A stretch of DNA of 64,000 bases from Site-B1 sp963722665 (GCA_963722665.1 CAVRNW010000011.1:11021-75020); one strand, 5' to 3'; shown: positions 6,595-16,601, counted from the first letter of the stretch. A program made the numbers and translations. Notes: a model not told the origin generated them from the letters alone.

Positions 6595-7734
6595 CTATTT
6601 TAATAAATTACGAGAAATAACCAGTTTCTGGATTTCTGTAGTACCCTCACCTATAGTGCAGAGTTTTGAATCTCTGTAAAATTTCTCTACAGGATAAATT
6701 TTGGTATACCCGTAACCTCCAAATATTTGCACAGCATCATTGGCTATTTTAACACAGGCTTCACTGGCGTACATTTTTGCCATGGCCCCAAGAGTAGTCA
6801 TACGTTCTCCTTTATTTTTTTTGGTGGCTGCTTTATGCAATAATAATTCTGAAGCTTCAATTTCCGTTGCCATATCGGCCAGTTTAAAGGATATACCTTG
6901 AAAACTTGAGATAGGCTTACCAAACTGATATCTTTCCTTTGAATACTTTAAGGCAGCTTTAAAAGCTCCTTTTGAAATACCCAGGGATAGTGCGCCTATT
7001 GAGATTCTGCCGCCATCCAACACTTTTAAAGATTGTACAAAACCTTCACCTACTTCTCCAAGAATGTTGTCTTTATGAACGCGACAGTTGTCAAAAACCA
7101 GCTCTGCTGTTTCACTGGCTCGCATGCCTAATTTATCTTCTTTCTTTCCACTTGAAAAGCCTTTGGTTCCTTTTTCTATGACAAACCCAGTCATACCTTT
7201 CGAGTCTCCCTTTTCTCCTGTTCGCGCTATTACAACAGCAATATCACCACTTTTACCATGAGTAATAAAATTCTTAGTGCCATTCAAAACGTAGTGATCA
7301 CCATCTTTAATAGCTGTTGTAGTCATTCCCCCTGCATCACTACCAGTCCCATGTTCTGTCAAGCCCCATGCTCCTATCCATTCCGCCGAGGCTAGCTTTG
7401 GTAACCATTTACGTTTTTGTTCTTCATTACCAAAGTAATAAATGTGTCCTGTGCACAGCGAGTTGTGAGCAGCTATTGATAATCCAATCGATGGATCTAC
7501 TTGAGATATCTCATCAATTATAGCTATATATTCATGGTATCCTAAACCTGAACCACCATATTGCACCGGAATAAATATACCCATGAAACCCATTTCTCCA
7601 GCTTTTTTAAAGACTTCAACCGGAAAGGTTTGAGCTTCATCCCACTTCATAATATTTGGCCTGATATATTGCTCTGCAAAGTCTCTTGCAGAAGCAGCAA
7701 TTAACCTTTGTTCTTCTGAATAATCAAAGTTCAT
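6595..7734 (-). CDS. Acyl-CoA dehydrogenase
   Basis: A 379-residue flavoprotein of standard short/medium-chain length. Three parts are visible: an N-terminal helical domain (MNFDYSEEQRLIAASARDFAE), a middle beta domain (WGLTEHGTGSDAGGM, the acyl/FAD-contacting segment) and a C-terminal helical domain ending with YRDSKLCTIGEGTTEIQKLVISRNLL. The glutamate in the IGEGTTE context matches the catalytic base region of butyryl-CoA dehydrogenase relatives. It should catalyse FAD-dependent alpha,beta-dehydrogenation of acyl-CoA in fatty-acid or amino-acid catabolism. Neighbouring genes do not narrow the substrate. Confidence 0.9.
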   Translation of the reverse strand: MNFDYSEEQRLIAASARDFAEQYIRPNIMKWDEAQTFPVEVFKKAGEMGFMGIFIPVQYGGSGLGYHEYIAIIDEISQVDPSIGLSIAAHNSLCTGHIYYFGNEEQKRKWLPKLASAEWIGAWGLTEHGTGSDAGGMTTTAIKDGDHYVLNGTKNFITHGKSGDIAVVIARTGEKGDSKGMTGFVIEKGTKGFSSGKKEDKLGMRASETAELVFDNCRVHKDNILGEVGEGFVQSLKVLDGGRISIGALSLGISKGAFKAALKYSKERYQFGKPISSFQGISFKLADMATEIEASELLLHKAATKKNKGERMTTLGAMAKMYASEACVKIANDAVQIFGGYGYTKIYPVEKFYRDSKLCTIGEGTTEIQKLVISRNLLK

Positions 7735-7755
7735 TTAACCTTATTTTTGCAATTT

Positions 7756-8646
7756 TTATTTAAGGGACAAATATAATTTAATTATATCAATTTTATTGGC
7801 TGGAAAATCTTTAACTTTTGTTAATTCTTCAAAAGATTTGAATCCGTCTCTTAAGGTTCGCTGTTCAATGATGTTATGGGCGAGATCATAATCAATATGC
7901 TGAATGGTGACGAATTCTTCAACAGTAGCCGTATTAAGATCTATTTTTTGTATTTGACGTGGTGTCTTAACGGTAAATTCCTGGGTGATACGTTCAATGA
8001 CCTCCGGAGTTAATCCATACACATCCTGTAATTGAACATCTGCAATAAAACCTCCTACAAATCGATTCCTGTAGCGTATTATTCGTTCTGATAACTTTTC
8101 TCCTATTCCATTCACTCTTTGCAGTTGGACTGCGGTTGCCTTATTCAAGTCAATTTTTTGAGAATCACTTTTTTTATAATTTGTTTGATAACCGCTAGAC
8201 GGATTTGTTCTAGGATTTGTAACCCATTCAGGAAACTTGAAGTAGGGTGAAATTGTATTTAAAAGAGAATCTGAAACCTGTGTCACTTGCTGAAATTGTT
8301 TGGTTGAATTGATCCATTTATCTTGTTTTCTGAATTCCAATAACCTATCTATTTCTTCAACACTCATCCCTAGAGTATATCCTTTATAATCGGTTATATA
8401 ATTTGGATTGAATGGAAAGATTTTTGGTTTGTTGTTTTCAATCTCAACCAATTTGAGTGAATCTATTTCTTTCTGAAATTGGATTAATTCCAGATCATCA
8501 TATTCAATTTCATTTGAAGAATTCCCAATAATTTTCGGGACAACAAAAAAGTAGACACATAATAAACCAATAATGAGCAATACCAATAAAAAAATCCCAC
8601 TTTGTTGACCTTTAGAAAACATAAAGTGAGATTTTAAATAATTCAT
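7756..8646 (-). CDS. Membrane-anchored helix-hairpin-helix (ComEA-like) protein
   Basis: A 296-residue protein. One membrane span lies near the N terminus (SGIFLLVLLIIGLLCVYFFVV), followed by an acidic linker and two helix-hairpin-helix DNA-binding repeats: DLNKATAVQLQRVNGIGEKLSERIIRYR (about 165-192) and DLNTATVEEFVTIQHIDYDLAHNII (about 236-260). The arrangement resembles ComEA, which binds incoming DNA outside the inner membrane, but no other competence genes are nearby. Flavobacteria usually carry such a gene of unproven function. It is 21 bp from the acyl-CoA dehydrogenase gene in the same direction. Confidence 0.75.
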   Translation of the reverse strand: MNYLKSHFMFSKGQQSGIFLLVLLIIGLLCVYFFVVPKIIGNSSNEIEYDDLELIQFQKEIDSLKLVEIENNKPKIFPFNPNYITDYKGYTLGMSVEEIDRLLEFRKQDKWINSTKQFQQVTQVSDSLLNTISPYFKFPEWVTNPRTNPSSGYQTNYKKSDSQKIDLNKATAVQLQRVNGIGEKLSERIIRYRNRFVGGFIADVQLQDVYGLTPEVIERITQEFTVKTPRQIQKIDLNTATVEEFVTIQHIDYDLAHNIIEQRTLRDGFKSFEELTKVKDFPANKIDIIKLYLSLK

Positions 8647-8693
8647 CTGAATAAATAAATAATTAAATCAATCGTCAGTTAAACTCTGAAAAA

Positions 8694-10298
8694 TTATCCT
8701 TTTCTAGCCTTGATCGCATTCCGGTATTTATTGAGTTCTTCTTTAACTTTTGGTGCTAGTATTACAATACCAATCATATTCGGAACCATCATCGCAAAAA
8801 TCATTGCATCAGAGAATCCAATAACAGATCCTAAACTTGCTGCAGCACCTATAATTACAAATACACAGAATATGATTTTGTATGTATATTCCATTTTTTT
8901 TGATCTTCCAAACAGATATGACCATCCTTGGAAACCATAATAGGACCAGGAGATCATTGTACTAAATGCAAATAATATTACTGCTAAAGTTAACACGTAA
9001 GGAAACCAGGATATCACAGACTCAAATGCACCTGAAGTTAATAAGATTGCCTGCGCATCATTTAATGAGGCATTTTCTGCTACAACGTTTCCTGTTATGA
9101 TCAATACTAAAGCTGTCATTGTGCAAACTACTACAGTATCTATAAAGGGTTCTAACAAAGCAACCATACCTTCACTAGCCGCATATTTAGTTTTTACCGC
9201 AGAGTGTGCAATAGATGCAGAACCAATACCAGCTTCATTAGAAAAAGCTGCTCGCCTAAATCCTTGAACCAATACACCAACTGCACCTCCCATAACTCCT
9301 TCTGGGCTAAAAGCTCCATTAAAAATTTGCATAAATGCATCTCCAATCATATCATATTTAGAAATTAATACAAATAAGGATGCCGCAACATAAATTACTA
9401 CCATAAAAGGAACTATTTTATCGGTTACTTTTGCAATGGATTTTATTCCTCCAATAATAACAATACCGACAAGAATAGCCATTACTAAACCAAATAACCA
9501 TCCATAACCGTGAAGAAATGAATTTTCGCCTCCAGTAATATTTTCTACTAATTGAAATGCTTGATTAACCTGAAACATGTTTCCTCCACCAAAAGAGCCT
9601 CCAATAACAAAGATTGCAAACACAAATGCCAATACTTTTCCTAAACCACCTAGTCCTTTAGATTTCAGTCCCTTTGTCAAGTAATACATTGGCCCACCAT
9701 AAACAGTACCATCATCTTCAATATCTCTATATTTTACACCAAGTGTACATTCTACAAATTTTGATGCCATCCCTAATAAACCTGCTACGATCATCCAGAA
9801 TGTTGCTCCAGCCCCGCCAATAGACACAGCAATTGCAACACCTGCAATATTCCCTAATCCAACCGTTGCCGACAATGCTGCTGTTAATGCCTGAAAATGT
9901 GAGACCTCTCCCTCATGACCTTCAACCCTTATCGTATCTGGATTATCATCTTCATCTGTGAATGGTAATTTTCCCATTTCCACTTTATGATCTTTCCTTT
10001 CTTCTAAATCGTCATATTTCCCTCTGACTATATTTATGGATGTAAAAAAACCACTAAAATTGATAAATTTGAAATAAATTGTAAAATAGGAAGCTCCCAG
10101 AATTAACGGAAACAAGACCCAATACACATTTACTTCATCGGAAAATGGTATCTGATAAAAAATAAAATCAACAAACCAACCTGTAGCATTGCCAAACCAT
10201 TCATCAATCTTTTCGTCTATTCCTATATCCTGTATTTTTTGCGCGAATGTTAAAACAGGTAAAATTAATGTGAATATTGAAAGAAGATATTTCTTCAT
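8694..10298 (-). CDS. Sodium:alanine symporter family (AGCS) protein
   Basis: A 534-residue polytopic membrane protein. An N-terminal signal-like segment precedes a first periplasmic stretch and about 11 membrane spans. AGCS hallmarks include ALTAALSATVGLGNIAGVAIAVSIGGAGATFWM, GPMYYLTKG and RAAFSNEAGIGSASIAHSAVKT. Members import alanine, glycine or D-alanine with Na+ or H+. A charged insertion of about 35 residues (KYDDLEERKDHKVEMGKLPFTDEDD) lies between the first span and the core, as in many Bacteroidota homologues. It appears monocistronic, with about 100 bp of upstream sequence. Confidence 0.92.
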   Translation of the reverse strand: MKKYLLSIFTLILPVLTFAQKIQDIGIDEKIDEWFGNATGWFVDFIFYQIPFSDEVNVYWVLFPLILGASYFTIYFKFINFSGFFTSINIVRGKYDDLEERKDHKVEMGKLPFTDEDDNPDTIRVEGHEGEVSHFQALTAALSATVGLGNIAGVAIAVSIGGAGATFWMIVAGLLGMASKFVECTLGVKYRDIEDDGTVYGGPMYYLTKGLKSKGLGGLGKVLAFVFAIFVIGGSFGGGNMFQVNQAFQLVENITGGENSFLHGYGWLFGLVMAILVGIVIIGGIKSIAKVTDKIVPFMVVIYVAASLFVLISKYDMIGDAFMQIFNGAFSPEGVMGGAVGVLVQGFRRAAFSNEAGIGSASIAHSAVKTKYAASEGMVALLEPFIDTVVVCTMTALVLIITGNVVAENASLNDAQAILLTSGAFESVISWFPYVLTLAVILFAFSTMISWSYYGFQGWSYLFGRSKKMEYTYKIIFCVFVIIGAAASLGSVIGFSDAMIFAMMVPNMIGIVILAPKVKEELNKYRNAIKARKG

Positions 10299-10397
10299 AA
10301 TATTTAAGAAGTTAGTTAGTATTTTAACGTAAAGTCAGCAAGATGCTAAAAAAAAATGATTTTTTAAAACATAAGCTGTTAAAAAGGGATTGTGAAA

Positions 10398-11414
10398 CTA
10401 AATGTTATATAGATTATTTAGTTTATCAATTTGCTCTGGTCTACCTAGTACAATTATTTTAGAATTTGGTATCAATATCCTATTTGCATCAGGATTTATG
10501 GTGTATTCTCCTTCCGGACTTTTATAGCCAATTACAGTACATCCGGTTTCATGTCTGAAATCTAAATCTTTGATCGATTTTGGTTTAGAAGAGTCATATA
10601 ATACTTCAACAGGAACTTCCTCTATATTGATTCCATCCTTACCAACAATGGTTAAATTATCAATAAACTCAACCAAACCCGGAATGACCACTAGAGAAGC
10701 CATATGGTCGCCACCTATTTTATCCGGAAGAATCACATTATTAGCTCCTGCCAGTTTTAATTTGTTATAGGATGTTTCTTGAGATGCTCTACTTATTATG
10801 TGCAGTTTTTTATTGATCTGCCTTGCCGATAATACAACAAATAAATTATCGGCATCATTTGGAAGAGCAGAAATTAAAGCACTGGCACGATCTATACCTG
10901 CCATATTAAGTATTTCATCTTCATTGGCATTACCTTCAATAAAGGGTACTGTTTCTGATTGACTCTTTTCAATTAAATCCTTATCCTTTTCAATAACAAC
11001 AAAAGGTTTTTTATACGCCAATAATTTTGTTGCAGCCTGTTTTCCATTTCTTCCATAACCGCATATAATTATGTGTTTTGACAGATTCTCAATTTTTTTC
11101 TGCATCCTTTTAAGTTTTAGTTCTTCAATATTATTTTTACTTAATATATATTCCGTAATTATTGATATTGCATATCCTACAATTACCAAACTTGCCAAAA
11201 TTAAAAATATGGTGAATATTTTAGAAAACTCATCTAAAGGCTGTACTTCACCAAAACCAACTGTAGTAATAGTTATTACTGTCATGTAGATGGAATCAAT
11301 CCAGGAATAATCAGAAATAAATTTATAGCCCAGAACACCAATTACTAATATGAACACAAGCATAAACAAAGCTAAATAGATCTTGGTCCTGAAAAAGCTA
11401 AACAGTCTTACCAT
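10398..11414 (-). CDS. Potassium channel with RCK (TrkA-N/TrkA-C) domains
   Basis: A 338-residue two-span K+ channel. Span 1 is near residues 12-30; the pore loop contains the selectivity filter TITTVGFGEV; span 2 is around residues 65-90. The cytosolic RCK N domain follows (IICGYGRNGKQAATKLLAYKKPFVVIEKD, a Rossmann NAD-binding loop), then a TrkA-C domain near 260-338. The architecture matches MthK-type ligand-gated channels. It overlaps no gene but is 7 bp from the following PspC gene, suggesting co-transcription with the PspC and DUF2851 genes. Confidence 0.92.
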   Translation of the reverse strand: MVRLFSFFRTKIYLALFMLVFILVIGVLGYKFISDYSWIDSIYMTVITITTVGFGEVQPLDEFSKIFTIFLILASLVIVGYAISIITEYILSKNNIEELKLKRMQKKIENLSKHIIICGYGRNGKQAATKLLAYKKPFVVIEKDKDLIEKSQSETVPFIEGNANEDEILNMAGIDRASALISALPNDADNLFVVLSARQINKKLHIISRASQETSYNKLKLAGANNVILPDKIGGDHMASLVVIPGLVEFIDNLTIVGKDGINIEEVPVEVLYDSSKPKSIKDLDFRHETGCTVIGYKSPEGEYTINPDANRILIPNSKIIVLGRPEQIDKLNNLYNI

Positions 11415-11421
11415 AATTTAA

Positions 11422-11649
11422 TTAGAGATCAAAAACAGAATTACGTTTTGTATATACCAGATCTTTTATCTTCATCCAAAAGGCTAAAAAAAGATACAAG
11501 GCAAAACCAAAACCTACGGTGACAAAAGTCAGGTACATGAATGTGGTGCGAACCACCTTTGCTCTAATGCCTAATCTATCAGCAATGCGCTGACATACGT
11601 AGTATCCATGCTTTTGAAAATAGAGTAAAGGTTTATAGATCGAGTTCAT
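11422..11649 (-). CDS. PspC-domain membrane protein
   Basis: A 75-residue protein with the PspC signature: a cytosolic helical region (YVCQRIADRLGIRAKVVRTTFMY) followed by a span (LTFVTVGFGFALYLFLAFWMKI). PspC proteins take part in phage-shock or envelope-stress responses; stand-alone small versions are common in Flavobacteria and are not functionally assigned. It lies 7 bp from the K+ channel gene and 8 bp from the DUF2851 gene. Confidence 0.85.
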   Translation of the reverse strand: MNSIYKPLLYFQKHGYYVCQRIADRLGIRAKVVRTTFMYLTFVTVGFGFALYLFLAFWMKIKDLVYTKRNSVFDL

Positions 11650-11657
11650 GCTGCAAA

Positions 11658-12935
11658 TTAAACATTTCTTGTTAAAATACTACTACCTATTGCACATTGA
11701 AGGCATTTATTTTTGTCACAGTACTCCTTTTTGAGTTGTATCAATGCTTGCGATTGTAAAGCCGTTTTTGAAATTGTTTTTAGGTCATTGAATTTATCAA
11801 CTATGCTATTCTTTTCTGATTCAATTTCCTGAATTAAATTTAAAATTGATTCCTCGACCTCTTTTCCCTTATATCGAGCATAGCTAAATTTAACCGGAAT
11901 AATGGTGTTAATAATAAGCAGATCGATAAATGATCTTGAAAGTATTTTTTTTGATGACTTTGATTCCTTACCAAAAGTATAGTGAGATTCCCAAAATGAA
12001 GAAGTACTTAATTTAAACAAATCATAAAATCTTTCAACCGAATCAATCTCAATGACTTTAGAGAATAAATTTTGATGTTGATGATATAAATTGGCTAACT
12101 GTGATATCCTGATGGTTGGAAAGTTCGGAGGTCTCAGTCTAAAGAATTGTAAAGGAATTACTGCATTGTTTGATAAGTTGAACTTCTGCTTTAAAAATTT
12201 ATATTCATATCCCAACTCATTAAAATAAGGCTCCTCAACTACCTCATCTAAAATTCCTGACTGACCAAATAGCAAGGCTTCTAAACTTAGTAAATTGGAC
12301 TGTTGTTTTCGAATAATTGAAAAATCAATGGAATTAGCTAAACTTAAAAACGATTCGCCATTAACCTTCAAGCCAAAATTCTTGGCCAGCATTTTAAACA
12401 GAACAGCTTCCCAATCATTTCCCGATGAATTTAGCAAACTATGAATGTCATTCGATTTTCGCTCTAAACGTTCAAAATATATCCTCTCAAGCCAATTGTA
12501 AATTGTAAAGTCATCAACAGATTTAATATCGTTATCACAATTTATCCATTTTTGTGATTTTGAGAATAACCTTTTGTAATTATCGAATGTATTTTTAGAA
12601 ACTAAGTTTTTTAATTCTAAAGTAGGGATCTTTGTTTGATCCTTTCGATGGATATCGGTATCATGCTCCCAAACCACGTGTAAGATCACATTATCGTAGG
12701 CTTTATCCACCTCATGATTGTGAACAAACCAATCACTGCTTTTTACATGTATTTCAACATTCCCAGCCCAAAGTTGATCATCAATTTTAAGTTGAGCATT
12801 AAAGAAATCAGGTCCTGAATTCAAATTATGCTGGCCGGAAGACACTAGTTCTACAAGCTCATTATTGGTTGTTTTTAAATGGGCAGCATTAAACTTTTTA
12901 AGTTTCCAGATATGATGTAAAAAATCTTCCTGCAT
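11658..12935 (-). CDS. DUF2851 family protein
   Basis: A 425-residue soluble protein opening MQEDFLHHIWKLKKFNAAHLKTT with the conserved stretch LNSGPDFFNAQLKIDDQLWAGNVEIHVKSSDW, characteristic of the DUF2851 family found throughout Bacteroidota. The N-terminal part resembles a nuclease-like fold with acidic and histidine residues (VEIH, HDTDIH), but activity is unproven. A C-terminal Cys cluster (CDKNKCLQCAIG) suggests metal binding. First gene of a likely operon with the PspC and K+-channel genes. Confidence 0.85.
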   Translation of the reverse strand: MQEDFLHHIWKLKKFNAAHLKTTNNELVELVSSGQHNLNSGPDFFNAQLKIDDQLWAGNVEIHVKSSDWFVHNHEVDKAYDNVILHVVWEHDTDIHRKDQTKIPTLELKNLVSKNTFDNYKRLFSKSQKWINCDNDIKSVDDFTIYNWLERIYFERLERKSNDIHSLLNSSGNDWEAVLFKMLAKNFGLKVNGESFLSLANSIDFSIIRKQQSNLLSLEALLFGQSGILDEVVEEPYFNELGYEYKFLKQKFNLSNNAVIPLQFFRLRPPNFPTIRISQLANLYHQHQNLFSKVIEIDSVERFYDLFKLSTSSFWESHYTFGKESKSSKKILSRSFIDLLIINTIIPVKFSYARYKGKEVEESILNLIQEIESEKNSIVDKFNDLKTISKTALQSQALIQLKKEYCDKNKCLQCAIGSSILTRNV

Positions 12936-13122
12936 GTAGAAAATAAATTACAAATTTAACTTAATTAAGCTAAAATATTAATTGATTTTGTTAGAAAAAC
13001 AAGTAACTTAGATTAAGTTCTGATTTTATCAACTTACCTGAACTTGATGCAGCTGCAAAAATGAAACACCGCAAAGGTTATTCATTCTAAACTGCATATG
13101 GTTCAATAAAGAAATAGGAATC

Positions 13123-15300
13123 ATGATTAAAAAAACTTTTGGCACATTTGCAGGGGTTTTTACTCCTACAACTTTAACCATATTGGGAGTGATTATGTAT
13201 ATCCGTCAACCCTGGGTTGTAGGTAATGCAGGAGTAATTGGGGCTCTGGCCATCGTATTGCTTGCTGTGGCCATTACTTTGACAACAGCTTTGAGCCTAT
13301 CTTCAATTACAACAAATATTAGAATTGGCAGTGGTGGTGCCTTTAGTTTGATATCACAATCTCTCGGGCTGGAAATTGGAGGAGCAATTGGAATTCCATT
13401 TTATTTTGCCCAAGCTATTGCAGTTGCCATGTATATTTTTGGATTTCGTGAAGGGATGCAAACACTTATTCCAGAATTTAGTCCTCTGATACTTGATCTC
13501 TTAATTTTTGGTCTTGTCATGACAATAGCTTTTATAAGCACCAGTTTTGCCTTTAAAATTCAATATGTAATTCTAGGAGTTATTGTATTATCTCTGTTTT
13601 CTATTTATGGTTCCTTATTTGTTAATGAATTGAATTATAATTTTGAATGGTTTGGCAAATACCCAGGTTCTATCGAAAATAATTTTAATGGGTCATCCTT
13701 CTGGATGGTTTTTGCTGTCTTTTTTCCGGCAGTTACAGGCGTTATGGCTGGAGCTAATATGTCGGGTGATTTAACCAATCCGAGAAAAAGCATTCCCGTA
13801 GGTACTATTTCTTCGGTGATCATAACCACTGTCATATACATCAGTTTAATATTTGTAGCAGCAGTTATTGCATCACCTGATGAATTAGCTAAAAATTATA
13901 ATGTTTTTATTGATAAAGCATTTTTTGGACCGATTGTTCTTGCCGGCTTATTAGGTGCCACATTATCATCAGCTCTGGGATCTTTTGTTGGAGCTCCCCG
14001 AATATTACTGGCATTGGCAGAAAAAAACATTTTACCAAAAAGTCAAAAACTTGCAAAAACCTCAAAAAGCGGCGAGCCAGTTAACGCTATGCTTATCACT
14101 GCTGTCATTGTTCTTTTTGGCATTTCGTTGCGAAATTTAAATACTATTGCACCTTTACTCACCATGTTCTTCATGATCACTTATGCTATGGTAAATGTAG
14201 TAGCACTTGTTGAACAAACTTTGGGTTTACCAAGTTACAGGCCAACTTTAAAAATTCCCCTTATTGTTCCTGCCATAGGAGCCTTTGGTTCAATTGCCAT
14301 CATGTTTGTTCTGAATGTTATTATTGCTTTGTTTTCACTGATATTTATTGTGTTATTCTATGTATATCTAGTGAAAATGAATATCAAATCGGCAGCAGGG
14401 GACTCCAGAAGTGGGCTTTTTACAGCAATAGCGGAATGGGCAACTAAAAAAACAAACAGTTTAAGACAAGAAAGAGAAGTAAGGTCCTGGCGTCCTGATT
14501 TATTGATTCCTGTAACCATGCCCAAAGAACTAAGAAGTTCCTTTAGGCTTATCCATTCAATTATTTATCCTAAGGGTTCCGTTAAAATACTGGCTCTAAG
14601 AAATGAAAATGAAACCGAACAGCGGAATATGGAAAAATTCCTTAAGAATGCTGTATCCAAGTTTAAGGAAAGTGGTCTATCTGTTTCATATACCGTGATT
14701 GATAATACCGATTTTAATACAACAGTAAATGTAAGTATGCAATCGCTGAATGCTGCTTTTTTTAAACCGAACATAATTTTTGCAAGTATCGATTCGGCAA
14801 CTTCCAATTTATTGTATTACGACAAACTACTAAAGGATACCAAAAGGAATAATTTTGGTATGATCATTTATATTCCTTTCTCCACAGCCAGCCTTGCAAT
14901 AGAAAAAAGCATCAGTTTATGGATGACAAATATTCCAGTGGACTGGAAAGAAACTTTTAGTGTCAGAAATAATAATTTATCGTCTTTAATATCTTTATTA
15001 ATACGTAAAAACTGGAAAGGCACAATTGATGTTAATATATTAAACAATGATCCTAAATTAATATTTACAAAAAATGATATTGAAGATCTACATACTATGA
15101 TCAGGTTTCCGAAGACTACATCCATTAATTTAAAAAAAGGGGAATTACTTGAAAACGTAAATAATGAAAGAAATACAGATATAAACATTTTCAATATTGA
15201 ACAAGGAATGAAAATTGAAGATATGGTTAGAATCGTAAATCAATCCAGGATATCAGCCGTGTTTTGCGCCGATTCTGATTTTGAAAATGTATTAGTCTAA
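13123..15300 (+). CDS. APC/SLC12-like cation-chloride or amino-acid transporter
   Basis: A 725-residue protein with about 12 membrane spans in residues 1-420. The opening KKTFGTFAGVFTPTTLTILGVIMYIRQPWVVG and the later FAVFFPAVTGVMAGANMSGDLTNPRKSIPVGT are hallmarks of the SLC12 (Na-K-Cl cotransporter) branch of the APC superfamily. Residues 470-725 form a soluble cytosolic domain without transmembrane segments, as in cation-chloride cotransporters. Substrate is uncertain: chloride-coupled cations by similarity to SLC12, amino acids by the wider superfamily. It stands alone on the plus strand, divergent from the DUF2851 operon. Confidence 0.85.
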   Translation: MIKKTFGTFAGVFTPTTLTILGVIMYIRQPWVVGNAGVIGALAIVLLAVAITLTTALSLSSITTNIRIGSGGAFSLISQSLGLEIGGAIGIPFYFAQAIAVAMYIFGFREGMQTLIPEFSPLILDLLIFGLVMTIAFISTSFAFKIQYVILGVIVLSLFSIYGSLFVNELNYNFEWFGKYPGSIENNFNGSSFWMVFAVFFPAVTGVMAGANMSGDLTNPRKSIPVGTISSVIITTVIYISLIFVAAVIASPDELAKNYNVFIDKAFFGPIVLAGLLGATLSSALGSFVGAPRILLALAEKNILPKSQKLAKTSKSGEPVNAMLITAVIVLFGISLRNLNTIAPLLTMFFMITYAMVNVVALVEQTLGLPSYRPTLKIPLIVPAIGAFGSIAIMFVLNVIIALFSLIFIVLFYVYLVKMNIKSAAGDSRSGLFTAIAEWATKKTNSLRQEREVRSWRPDLLIPVTMPKELRSSFRLIHSIIYPKGSVKILALRNENETEQRNMEKFLKNAVSKFKESGLSVSYTVIDNTDFNTTVNVSMQSLNAAFFKPNIIFASIDSATSNLLYYDKLLKDTKRNNFGMIIYIPFSTASLAIEKSISLWMTNIPVDWKETFSVRNNNLSSLISLLIRKNWKGTIDVNILNNDPKLIFTKNDIEDLHTMIRFPKTTSINLKKGELLENVNNERNTDINIFNIEQGMKIEDMVRIVNQSRISAVFCADSDFENVLV

Positions 15301-15392
15301 AAATTTTATTATTTACATAATCGATTAATTTTCATTTTGAATTGATCTATGGATTTAATTATAAAATATTATTAGAATCTTCTTATACTCAA

Positions 15393-15418
15393 ACAAACTA
15401 TTTAAAATAACTCGGGTC
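15393..15418 (+). promoter_or_regulatory. Candidate ECF-type promoter before the sigma gene
   Basis: ACAAACTA, a 14-nt spacer, then GGTC. The same pair with exactly the same spacing occurs before the next two plus-strand genes in this cluster (16001-16026; 16602-16627). AAC-containing -35 and GTC-containing -10 elements are typical of ECF sigma promoters, so this suggests autoregulation. The start point would be near 15425, just ahead of the TTG codon at 15440. Confidence 0.6.
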
Positions 15419-15439
15419 AAAGACTAAAACCAAACACTC

Positions 15440-15994
15440 TTGAATAAGGACATTGATCTTTTAAAAAGACTTAAGGATCCCAAGCAAAAAGACAAAGCTT
15501 TCAGCGATCTTCTTGACCTGTATCAAGAGCGGCTGTATTGGCATATCAGGAAAATAGTACTTACCCATGACAATGCAAATGATGTGCTTCAAAATACATT
15601 TATCAGAATTTTCAAAGGAATCAAAAACTTTCAGGAAAAAAGCACATTGCATACATGGATGTATAGAATTGCTTATAACGAATCCATACGTTTTTTGGAG
15701 AAGAACAAAATTAAAACATTGGTTTCTCTGGAGCAAGACAACAATTCGTATATCAACAATTTAAAACAGGATGAGTATTTTGATGGCGACGAGATTCAAT
15801 TGAAACTCCATCAAATCCTCTCGAGGCTATCAGACAATCAAAAGCGTGTGTTTCAAATGAAATATTTTGATGACTTAAGCTTTCGGAAAATCTCAGAGAT
15901 TTTAGACATTAGTGAGAATACTTTGAAATCATCCTATTATAGCGTAGTTAAAACAATTGAAGAAAAAATTCACCAAGAAGAAATTATAATTTGA
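15440..15994 (+). CDS. ECF-family RNA polymerase sigma factor
   Basis: A 184-residue sigma-70 family protein with region 2 (residues ~20-90: DNANDVLQNTFIRIFKGIKNF, TLHTWMYRIAYNESIRFL) and region 4 (about 120-178: LSDNQKRVFQMKYFDDLSFRKISEILDIS, then the recognition helix ENTLKSSYYSVVKTIEEKI). There is no region 1 or 3. No suitable ATG exists before the conserved domain, so the TTG at 15440 is the best start; the predicted promoter just upstream agrees. The downstream gene encodes a single-span protein that could be its anti-sigma. Confidence 0.85.
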   Translation: MNKDIDLLKRLKDPKQKDKAFSDLLDLYQERLYWHIRKIVLTHDNANDVLQNTFIRIFKGIKNFQEKSTLHTWMYRIAYNESIRFLEKNKIKTLVSLEQDNNSYINNLKQDEYFDGDEIQLKLHQILSRLSDNQKRVFQMKYFDDLSFRKISEILDISENTLKSSYYSVVKTIEEKIHQEEIII

Positions 15995-16000
15995 ACAAAT

Positions 16001-16026
16001 ACAAACTAATTACAAAATATAAGGTC
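16001..16026 (+). promoter_or_regulatory. Candidate ECF-type promoter before the membrane-anchored gene
   Basis: ACAAACTA-N14-GGTC(TAAA), second of three identical-spacing motifs in the cluster. The start point would leave only a very short leader before the ATG at 16038. Confidence 0.5.
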
Positions 16027-16037
16027 TAAATAGTACT

Positions 16038-16595
16038 ATGGGAAAATCAAAAAAAGATAATAAGATCATTAATGAGCAGTCTGGAAATCACTTTTTAAAA
16101 GAGGATAGCCTTAAAAAAGACCTGGCTCAAGAGCATAAGGAGTTTCTGGGATTGGATGTTCCGGAAAATTATTTCTCCAAATCCAAAGAAAATATCTTAA
16201 AAAGTCTACAGATGGAAGACAAACAAAAACAAACTGTATTTGGGCTTAGACCATTTATCGCTTATCCAATTGCCGCTTCAATTTTACTTCTAGTTGCTTT
16301 TACATTTTGGTTACAAAACAACAGCAACGAAAACAACCTTCAAGTAACAGATGTTGATGCAATTGAAACCGTAAATGATATTGGCGCTACAGACGATTTT
16401 TTAGTGTCATCTTTACTTATTGATGACTCTAAATTGGATCAGTATATAGATGATTATATACTGAATGAAATTGTTGTTGAAGCAGAAATTTCTGAGCAAC
16501 AATTAGAAAATATATTTATTAATTCTCTTTTTGTAGAAGATTCATTAATAAATAGTTACATAGATAATAACCTGATTGAAAATGTAATTTTATAA
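16038..16595 (+). CDS. Single-span acidic protein, candidate anti-sigma factor
   Basis: A 185-residue protein. Residues 1-70 are charged and cytosolic, with LDVPENYFSKSKENILKSL resembling the short motif seen near the N terminus of many Bacteroidota sigma-associated membrane proteins. A single membrane span follows (FIAYPIAASILLLVAFTFWL, about 74-93). The extracytoplasmic part is strongly acidic with repeated Asp-Ser-x-x-x-x-Tyr-Ile-Asp units (DDSKLDQYIDDYI; EDSLINSYIDNNL). No recognised zinc-binding anti-sigma motif is present, so the anti-sigma role is inferred from topology and from the sigma gene 43 bp upstream. Confidence 0.55.
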   Translation: MGKSKKDNKIINEQSGNHFLKEDSLKKDLAQEHKEFLGLDVPENYFSKSKENILKSLQMEDKQKQTVFGLRPFIAYPIAASILLLVAFTFWLQNNSNENNLQVTDVDAIETVNDIGATDDFLVSSLLIDDSKLDQYIDDYILNEIVVEAEISEQQLENIFINSLFVEDSLINSYIDNNLIENVIL

Positions 16596-16601
16596 GTTAA
16601 A